Shown here piece after piece: positions 1 through 5,416 of a stretch of DNA of 10,059 nt (within the stretch, counting starts at the first letter, position 1; the number at the start of each line of letters is the position of its first letter). The notes below the pieces were generated by a model. That model searched no databases, was not told the origin of the DNA, and saw only the letters and a program-made list of their open reading frames with translations. This stretch comes from UMGS1470 sp051889215. GTDB taxonomy: Bacteria > Bacillota > Clostridia > Christensenellales > UBA1242. The translations under genes and the position numbers were made by a program. The stretch covers positions 1-10,059 of the forward strand of contig JBJFDC010000033.1 of assembly GCA_051889215.1 (NCBI GenBank), in the 5' to 3' direction.

Positions 1-815
1 AAGATTTGAACACTCTTAAAACAAGAGATATTGAAAGATATTTGAGTTTTTTGAGCGGATATGAAAAAAATGGCGAAATTAGGACGAATTCAGATTCTGC
101 AAAGGCACGCAAACTCTCTGCCATTCGTGCTTTTTTCAAATATTTATATGCAAACAACTTGCTTTCTTCAAATGTCGCAAGCATTGTGAAAACGCCCAAA
201 ATTCGCTCAAAAGAAATTATTAGACTTGAAACTGATGAGGTCGCAAAACTCATTAATCTCGCAGAAAATCCCAACCTTTTGACAAAGCAACAACAAGGAT
301 TCAACAAGCATACAAAAAAAAGAGATGTTGCAATGCTCAGCATCATGTTGGGAACTGGCATTCGTGTTAGTGAATGTGTCGGGATAAACAACGAAGATGT
401 TGATTTCAAGAACAATGCCTTCACAATCACGAGAAAAGGCGGAAGTCGAGTGGTCTTGTATTTTTCTGATGAAGTTAAGAATGCCCTAATTGCTTATATT
501 GATGAAAAAAATGAAAATCCAAATATCAATCCAAATGAAAATGCTTTGTTCCTCTCGTTGCAAAACAAGCGAATCACTGTTCGTGCTGTTGAAAACATGG
601 TTAAAAAATATGCAAAAATCATTTCTCCCCTAAAAAAAATCTCGCCCCATAAACTTCGTAGCACCTATGGCACAAATTTGTATCGCGAGACAAAAGATAT
701 TTATATTGTTGCCGATGTTTTGGGACATAAAGATGTCAACACAACAAAAAAGCATTATGCCGCAATCAGTGAAGATAATCGCCGAGGTGTTGCAAATGTT
801 ATAAAACTCAGATAA
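1..815 (+). CDS. Tyrosine recombinase/integrase, Xer-like (5' partial)
   Basis: This is a site-specific DNA recombinase that cuts and rejoins DNA through a 3'-phosphotyrosine. The reading frame is open to the left edge (frame begins at base 3), so the true start lies outside. The TTG at 6 is only the first possible in-window start, and part of the N-terminal SAM-like core-binding domain is missing. Numbering from that TTG, residues 1-55 are the rest of the core-binding domain (ending LSAIRAFFKYLYANN), and about 75-269 are the catalytic domain. The full catalytic set is visible: Arg120 (GTGIRVSE), Lys144 (TRKGGSR), His215 and Arg218 (HKLR), His241 (LGHKD) and Tyr251 (KKHYAAI). A lysine- and glutamine-rich insertion (about 90-105) precedes the first Arg motif. 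It could be a housekeeping XerC/XerD-type resolvase or an element integrase. No att sites or other mobile genes are seen, so the role is open. It ends directly at the lexA operator. Confidence 0.93.
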   Translation, partial: DLNTLKTRDIERYLSFLSGYEKNGEIRTNSDSAKARKLSAIRAFFKYLYANNLLSSNVASIVKTPKIRSKEIIRLETDEVAKLINLAENPNLLTKQQQGFNKHTKKRDVAMLSIMLGTGIRVSECVGINNEDVDFKNNAFTITRKGGSRVVLYFSDEVKNALIAYIDEKNENPNINPNENALFLSLQNKRITVRAVENMVKKYAKIISPLKKISPHKLRSTYGTNLYRETKDIYIVADVLGHKDVNTTKKHYAAISEDNRRGVANVIKLR

Positions 816-844
816 AAATGTCAAACATATGTTTGACATTTTTT
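814..844 (+). terminator. Perfect 30-bp palindrome with T-run; possible terminator of the recombinase gene
   Basis: The half-site AAAAATGTCAAACAT (814-828) is followed at once by its exact reverse complement (829-843), ending in a run of T (839-844). The recombinase stop codon (813-815) overlaps the left arm. RNA read from the left could fold into a hairpin followed by U residues, as in an intrinsic terminator. The stem is AT-rich, though, and perfect symmetry with no natural loop is also what an operator looks like. The LexA box at its centre is the stronger explanation, and termination is a possible second role. Confidence 0.45.
822..835. promoter_or_regulatory. LexA (SOS/DinR-type) operator controlling lexA
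   Basis: The site reads CAAACATATGTTTG, a perfect dyad. It matches the Gram-positive LexA/DinR box CGAAC-N4-GTTCG except that the second base and its symmetric partner are A/T instead of G/C. The central four bases ATAT are the same as in strong Bacillus boxes. It lies 49 bp before the lexA start codon and covers the first three bases of the -35 hexamer at 833-838, so bound LexA would block RNA polymerase. No second copy of the box was seen elsewhere in the window. Confidence 0.85.
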
Positions 845-861
845 ATTTGTTGTGCTATCAT
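833..861 (+). promoter_or_regulatory. lexA promoter (sigma-70/sigma-A type)
   Basis: A perfect -35 TTGACA (833-838), a 17-bp spacer and a -10 TATCAT (856-861) preceded by an extended -10 TG (853-854) make this a strong predicted promoter. Transcription should start near 868. The leader would be only about 16 bases and holds the GAGG ribosome binding site at 875-878. This placement rules out the ATG at 818 as the lexA start. Confidence 0.85.
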
Positions 862-883
862 AATCACATCAAATGAGGATATT

Positions 884-1495
884 ATGAAAAAAATTGAAGA
901 AAATTTGAATAAACTTATGGAATATATAACTGAAGCAGTGGCAGAAAAAGGGATTGTCCCATCAATTCGAGAAATGTGCGCAAACATTGGTGTCAACTCA
1001 ACTTCAACAATAAATTATTATCTCAATATTTTGGAAGAACGTGGTCTCATAAAGCGCTCTTTCAACAAAAATCGTTCGATTGAACTATCTGACAAGGCAA
1101 AACAGAACATTGCCCCACCAAACATGAAATCGGTTGGTCTTGTTGGAAACGTTGCTGCAGGAATTCCAATTTTGGCCGAGGAAAACAAAATTGATAATTT
1201 TATGTTTTCAAAAAATCTATTTAATTATGACAATATGTTCATGCTTAAAGTTCATGGTGATAGCATGATTAATGCCTCAATTCTTGATGGAGATTATGTT
1301 GTTGTCAAACAATGTCAAGATGCCGAAAATGGTCAAATTGTTGTTGCGCTTGTTGGAGATGGCGCAACAGTCAAAACATTTTATAAAGAAAAAGACTGCA
1401 TAAGATTGCAGCCCGAAAATCCTCTCTATCAACCAATCATCTCCCCTGATATTCAAATCCTGGGAATCGTTGTTGGAATCGTAAGGAAAATTTAA
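884..1495 (+). CDS. lexA: LexA, SOS-response repressor and self-cleaving serine protease
   Basis: LexA represses DNA-damage genes as a dimer and cleaves itself when RecA filaments form on single-stranded DNA. The protein is 203 aa, the usual length. Residues 1-72 form the winged helix-turn-helix (VPSIREMCANIGVNSTSTINYYLNIL region, then the wing), and about 82-203 the S24 peptidase-like domain. The scissile bond is Ala92-Gly93 (VAAGIP). The catalytic dyad is Ser127 (HGDSM) and Lys164 (ATVK). The spacings 92-127-164 equal those of E. coli LexA (84-119-156), so self-cleavage should work. The ATG at 884 is chosen because it follows GAGG at 875-878 and begins the conserved N-terminus. The in-frame ATG at 818 lies in the operator, upstream of the predicted transcription start. 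The gene is autoregulated through the box at 822-835. Its stop codon overlaps that of convergent ynbB. Confidence 0.97.
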   Translation: MKKIEENLNKLMEYITEAVAEKGIVPSIREMCANIGVNSTSTINYYLNILEERGLIKRSFNKNRSIELSDKAKQNIAPPNMKSVGLVGNVAAGIPILAEENKIDNFMFSKNLFNYDNMFMLKVHGDSMINASILDGDYVVVKQCQDAENGQIVVALVGDGATVKTFYKEKDCIRLQPENPLYQPIISPDIQILGIVVGIVRKI

Positions 1496-2715
1496 TTTTT
1501 TGAAAATTCATTAATGAGATTTTGCGCAACAATTTTTGCATGCTCATATGTCAAAGCGCCTTGAAAATACGCTATATAAGGTGCTTTTATTGGACTGTCG
1601 CAAGAAAGTTCGATTGATGCTCCAGAAACAAATGTTCCCGCAGCCATGATGACTTGGCTTGTATATCCTGGCATATCCCATGGGAGTGGCAAAACAAACG
1701 AGTCAACGGGAGAAAATTTTTGAATCAGTTGAACAAATCTGACGAGTTCGTCCGAAGTGTTAAAGTATATGCTTTTGATGATGTCATATGTGTTGTCATC
1801 GGATTTTGGGAAACATGGATAACCAAGATTGCTCATCACTTCACCAATCAGATATGCACCTTTAACGGCACTCGCAACAACACTTGGAGCAATGAAAAAA
1901 CCTTGATAAAACAATCTATATCCATAGGCATATGACCCCACCTCGCCCAAAAGTGATGGAGTTGTGACGCGAGCCGAAACTTTTTCAATCACATCTTCAC
2001 GACCTGCAAAATACGCCCCGCTTGGAGCAAGTCCGCCACCCGGATTTTTTATGAGAGAGCCAACAACAAGGTCTGCTCCGACCTCGCAAGGTTCTTGTTT
2101 TTCGAGGAATTCGCCATAGCAGTTGTCAACAAAAATTATTGTTTGTGGGCTGGCTTTTTTCACAACTTCGCAAGCTTTTTTTATTTCATCGCAAGAAAGT
2201 GCACTTCGCGCCGAATATCCTCTTGAGCGTTGGATAAAGGCGACTTTTGGCTTCTTGTCCATGCATTGTTTTTCGATGTTTTCAAAGTCAAATTTGCCGT
2301 CAACAAGTTCAATTTGTTCATACTTTATCCCAAAATCTTCAAGAGTTCCAAGGTTTTTTCCGTCAACACTTTTGATTGTTTCAATCAATGTGTCATATGG
2401 AGATGATGAAATTGACAAAAGCAAATCGTTTGGACGAAGCAGCGCAAAAAGTGCAATGCCCAAAGCGTGTGAGCCGCAAGTCACAAGTGGGCTGACGATT
2501 GCTTTTTCAGCACCAAATGCCGAGGCGAAAACTTTTCCCAGGTTATCTCGTCCAATATCGTCATATCCATATCCAGATGTTGCCTGAAAGTGTTGTGTTG
2601 ATATATGATTTTCTTGAAATGCACGCAAAACTTTGTTTGCATTAAAAAAAGCAATTTCATCAATTCTTTTGAATTGTTTCTCAAGATTTTTTTCACATTT
2701 TTCAATCGTAATCAT
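1492..2715 (-). CDS. ynbB: YnbB-type PLP-dependent enzyme ('aluminium resistance'/methionine gamma-lyase-like family)
   Basis: This is a 407-aa fold-type I PLP enzyme of the family (PF06838) that includes Bacillus subtilis YnbB and was named for a clone said to confer aluminium resistance. The true reaction of the family is not firmly known; by fold it resembles Cys/Met-metabolism lyases. Visible motifs are the N-terminal SGYGYDDIGRD (residues 47-57), the cofactor phosphate loop region around LVTCGSHALG (77-86), SSSPYDTL (103-110), the PLP-contacting Asp197 in VDNCYGEF, and the Schiff-base lysine Lys223 in GSLIKNPGGG. The ATG at 2715 follows AGGAGT (2721-2726), which lies within miaA, and shares ATGA with the miaA stop. 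It is the last gene of the operon. In Bacillota, ynbB is usually found near miaA/hfq/glnR/lexA, which fits this context. Confidence 0.9.
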   Translation of the reverse strand: MITIEKCEKNLEKQFKRIDEIAFFNANKVLRAFQENHISTQHFQATSGYGYDDIGRDNLGKVFASAFGAEKAIVSPLVTCGSHALGIALFALLRPNDLLLSISSSPYDTLIETIKSVDGKNLGTLEDFGIKYEQIELVDGKFDFENIEKQCMDKKPKVAFIQRSRGYSARSALSCDEIKKACEVVKKASPQTIIFVDNCYGEFLEKQEPCEVGADLVVGSLIKNPGGGLAPSGAYFAGREDVIEKVSARVTTPSLLGEVGSYAYGYRLFYQGFFIAPSVVASAVKGAYLIGEVMSNLGYPCFPKSDDNTYDIIKSIYFNTSDELVRFVQLIQKFSPVDSFVLPLPWDMPGYTSQVIMAAGTFVSGASIELSCDSPIKAPYIAYFQGALTYEHAKIVAQNLINEFSKN

Positions 2716-3605
2716 AATTCACTCCTGATGTAATCAAAAATTTCTTTTTTTTGACTTGGTTCAAACCATTTTATATATGGCATTGAGCCAAACCAAGTCA
2801 TTTGCCTTTTTGCAAAATTCCTTGAAAGCTGTTTTATGAGGTTTATGCATTCTTCAAGCGAACTTTCGCCGCGAAAATATGGGAACAACTCTTTGTATCC
2901 GATGCCTTTCATGCTTTGAAAGTTTTCATTGAGACCTTTTTCATAAAGTGCTCTCACCTCTTCAACAAGTCCATTTTCAACCATTTTGTCAACGCGCTCG
3001 TTTATTCTTTCATAAAGTTTTTCACGAGGGAGACTCAGCCCAACAACAACAAAGTCTTTTGTTGTTGGTTGTTTGTTCGGTGGCGTGTTTGAAAATTTTT
3101 CAATTTCAAGCGCACGAATTATTCGCTTTTGGTCGTTTGGGGAAATTTCACTTGCACGACAAGGATTTAAACGTTTTAACTCTTGATACAATTTTTCAAG
3201 TCCTTCGCTTTTGATTACATCGTTGCAAGCATTGCGAAATTCTTCGTTTCGTGGGCACAAAGAAAAATCATATCCTTCAATCAATCCCTTGATAAACAAT
3301 CCAGTTCCTCCAACGATGATTGGAGTTTTGCCGCGTGAAGATATATCTGATATTTTTTGTTTGGTGAGTTCCGAAAATTCGCCAGCGGAAAACCCTTCAA
3401 AACATGACTTTATGTCAATCATATGGTGTGGAATGCCATTCATTTCTTGTTTTGTGATTTTTGCACTTCCGATGTTGAGTTCTTGATAAACTTGAATGGA
3501 ATCGCCCGATATTATTTCGCCATTAAAACACTTTGCAATCTCAATGGAAATTGCAGTTTTTCCGCTTGCGGTTGGTCCAACAACACAAATTGTCTTGTTT
3601 GTCAT
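2712..3605 (-). CDS. miaA: MiaA, tRNA dimethylallyltransferase
   Basis: MiaA transfers a dimethylallyl group from DMAPP to N6 of adenosine 37 in tRNAs that read UNN codons, giving i6A, the substrate of MiaB. The protein is 297 aa, typical for the family. It shows the P-loop GPTASGKT (residues 10-17), the substrate loop SGDSIQVYQELNIGSAK (33-49) with the catalytic Asp35, IPHHMID (58-64), GGTGLF (99-104, with Phe where Tyr is usual), NDQKRIIRALE (157-167) and the C-terminal RQMTWF (267-272). The ATG at 3605 is chosen because it starts just before the P-loop as in homologues. An in-frame ATG at 3719 would add 38 residues that read through the mutL tail and match nothing in MiaA. The likely ribosome binding site AAAAGGA (3619-3624) is about 12 bases upstream, slightly long. 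The gene starts 4 bp after the mutL stop and overlaps ynbB by 4 bp. Confidence 0.97.
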   Translation of the reverse strand: MTNKTICVVGPTASGKTAISIEIAKCFNGEIISGDSIQVYQELNIGSAKITKQEMNGIPHHMIDIKSCFEGFSAGEFSELTKQKISDISSRGKTPIIVGGTGLFIKGLIEGYDFSLCPRNEEFRNACNDVIKSEGLEKLYQELKRLNPCRASEISPNDQKRIIRALEIEKFSNTPPNKQPTTKDFVVVGLSLPREKLYERINERVDKMVENGLVEEVRALYEKGLNENFQSMKGIGYKELFPYFRGESSLEECINLIKQLSRNFAKRQMTWFGSMPYIKWFEPSQKKEIFDYIRSEL

Positions 3606-3609
3606 AAAC

Positions 3610-5415
3610 TTAAACAATCCTTTTAAACCACTTTTCAATGTCGGTTTGAGTGATTTTGACGATGATTGGTCTGCCGTGAGGACATAGCAAAGTTGACTTG
3701 TTGTCCGAGAGAGAGTCAATCAAAAACTTTATTTCATCATTTGTGAGTTTGTTGCCTGCTTTCACCGAACTTTTGCAAGCTTTTTGGCAAAGGTCATCTT
3801 TTATGAAATCAAGCGGCTTGTTTATGAAAGTGTTGAGATTTTTGAAAACATCTTGAAAATACTCGTTTATGTCTTTGCCCGACAAAACAAAAGGGATTTC
3901 GTTGATTCGATAACAACATTTGCCATATTCTTCAATTTTAAAACCAATTTGTTCAAACACTTTTTGATTTTCTTGCAAAAAATTATCCTCTTGATTGTTG
4001 ACATTAATAACGACTGGCAATGCAAGACTTTGACTGATGTTTGACATTGATTGAATGCGTTGTTTAAGTTTGTCGTAGTTTAATCGTTCGTGTGCGGCGT
4101 GTTGGTCAACAAGATAGATGTTGTTTGATTGTTGCAACAAAATGTATGTGTCAAAAAGTGTGCACAGAATTTTTGGAGGTTCTTCAACCTTGAAAAGTTC
4201 ATCCTGTTTATACAAGGATTTTTCATTGCCTTGCACTTGACTGAGCATTATCTCGCTCAAAAGACTGGTTTTGCCACTAAATGTTAGGTTTTGGGGAGGA
4301 TTTTCATCCTTTGAATAACTGACACCTTCATTCAAGTCCAGTGTCACCCGCTCGATTGTTGGCGTTGAAAATTTGATGAAATTATCAGTTTCAACTTCTT
4401 CTTCATGTGAAACTGGAGTCGTTGTGAAATTTGTGTCTTTGAGTGCGTGGAAGCATGCATCAGAAAACAGTGAAAAAATTGCGCCAGAATTTTCGAATTT
4501 GACCTCGAGTTTGTTTGGGTGAACGTTGACATCAATTTCGTCATTTGGCATATTAAGACAAAGAACATAAAGTGGAAATTTTCCCTTCATCAAATAGTCT
4601 TCATAAACATTGGAAATTGCGCTGGAAATCATGAAATTTATGACATATCTCCCGTTGATTATGAGAGTTTGATAAGTTCTGTTTGCTTTTGCGATTTCTG
4701 GTCTTGAAATATATCCAAAAAGAGTCATATTGCCACGCGTTTGTTTGACTTCAATCAAATCTTTTGCAATTTCGTCACCATATATATCGCAAATTGCGGT
4801 TTTGAGATCAGAGGCGGAATGCTTGTAGATTTGTTTTCCGTCAGCAACATAGGAAAATGATATATGAGGATTTGCCAAAATAAGACGCGAGATAAAATTT
4901 GTTATGTCATTTTCTTCAGTCTTGTCTTTTCTGACGAATTTGAGTCTTGCGGGAACATTGTGAAAAAGGTTTTTGACAGTTATCCTCGTTCCATCAATGC
5001 TTGCAATTTGCGTAAGTTCTTCCATTTGTCCAAAAAGACATTTTATTTTTCCGCCGTAGTCACAATCGCGAGTTTTTGAAATGATTTCAATTTCACTGAC
5101 TGATGCAATGCTTGAAAGTGCTTCACCACGAAAACCCAGTGTTCCGATGTTGTCAAGGTCTTCAAGTCTTGAAATTTTGCTCGTTGCATGGGCGAGCAAT
5201 GCGTTTTTGAGGTCGTCAAATTCAATGCCAGATCCGTTATCCGTCACTTCAATTTTTCCCAGACCACCTCTCTCAATCGATATTGAAATGTTTGTTGCGC
5301 CAGAGTCAATGGAGTTTTCAACAAGTTCTTTGACGACAGAGCATGGTTTTTCAACAACTTCACCTGCTGCAATTCGGTTAAAAACCATGGGGCTCAACAA
5401 ATTTATTTTTGCCAT
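3610..5415 (-). CDS. mutL: MutL, DNA mismatch repair ATPase/endonuclease
   Basis: MutL is recruited by mismatch-bound MutS and, in organisms without MutH, nicks the new strand. The protein is 601 aa. The N-terminal GHKL ATPase (residues 1-330) shows KELVENSIDSG with Glu30 and Asn34, DNGSGI (59-64), ATSKI (77-81) and GFRGEAL (94-100). A variable linker (about 335-415) follows, then the C-terminal dimerisation/endonuclease domain. That domain has the metal-binding motif DQHAAHER (437-444), ACKSSVKAG (546-554) and CPHGRP (578-583). QSLALP (462-467) sits where B. subtilis MutL has its beta-clamp motif, 25 residues after the DQHA aspartate. The last acidic position of DQHA(x)2E(x)4E is Asp448 instead of Glu, a mild change. 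The ATG at 5415 follows AAGGAG (5423-5428); an in-frame ATG at 5469 would add 18 unrelated residues inside mutS. It starts 1 bp after mutS stops. Confidence 0.98.
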   Translation of the reverse strand: MAKINLLSPMVFNRIAAGEVVEKPCSVVKELVENSIDSGATNISISIERGGLGKIEVTDNGSGIEFDDLKNALLAHATSKISRLEDLDNIGTLGFRGEALSSIASVSEIEIISKTRDCDYGGKIKCLFGQMEELTQIASIDGTRITVKNLFHNVPARLKFVRKDKTEENDITNFISRLILANPHISFSYVADGKQIYKHSASDLKTAICDIYGDEIAKDLIEVKQTRGNMTLFGYISRPEIAKANRTYQTLIINGRYVINFMISSAISNVYEDYLMKGKFPLYVLCLNMPNDEIDVNVHPNKLEVKFENSGAIFSLFSDACFHALKDTNFTTTPVSHEEEVETDNFIKFSTPTIERVTLDLNEGVSYSKDENPPQNLTFSGKTSLLSEIMLSQVQGNEKSLYKQDELFKVEEPPKILCTLFDTYILLQQSNNIYLVDQHAAHERLNYDKLKQRIQSMSNISQSLALPVVINVNNQEDNFLQENQKVFEQIGFKIEEYGKCCYRINEIPFVLSGKDINEYFQDVFKNLNTFINKPLDFIKDDLCQKACKSSVKAGNKLTNDEIKFLIDSLSDNKSTLLCPHGRPIIVKITQTDIEKWFKRIV

Positions 5416-5416
5416 A

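Noticed and set aside
818..883. Longer lexA product starting at the ATG at 818 (22 extra residues)
   Set aside because: This ATG lies inside the LexA operator and upstream of the predicted transcription start near 868, has no ribosome binding site, and the added residues do not belong to LexA. The ATG at 884 has GAGG at the right distance.
2123..2587. Plus-strand open frame of 154 codons antisense to ynbB
   Set aside because: It is a shadow of ynbB, whose motifs (PLP lysine, PYDTL, VDNCYGEF) fall in the same stretch; no ribosome binding site or domain seen. The same holds for the plus-strand frames inside mutL, mutS and miaB, such as 5081-5536 and 8562-9113.
2741..2752. Run of eight T in miaA, and a run of eight A at about 314-321 in the recombinase, as phase-variable tracts
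   Set aside because: Runs of this length are expected in DNA this AT-rich, both genes are in frame, and neither is a typical contingency gene.
3606..3719. N-terminal extension of MiaA to an ATG at 3719
   Set aside because: It overlaps the mutL coding end out of frame, has no family similarity, and MiaA homologues begin a few residues before the P-loop.
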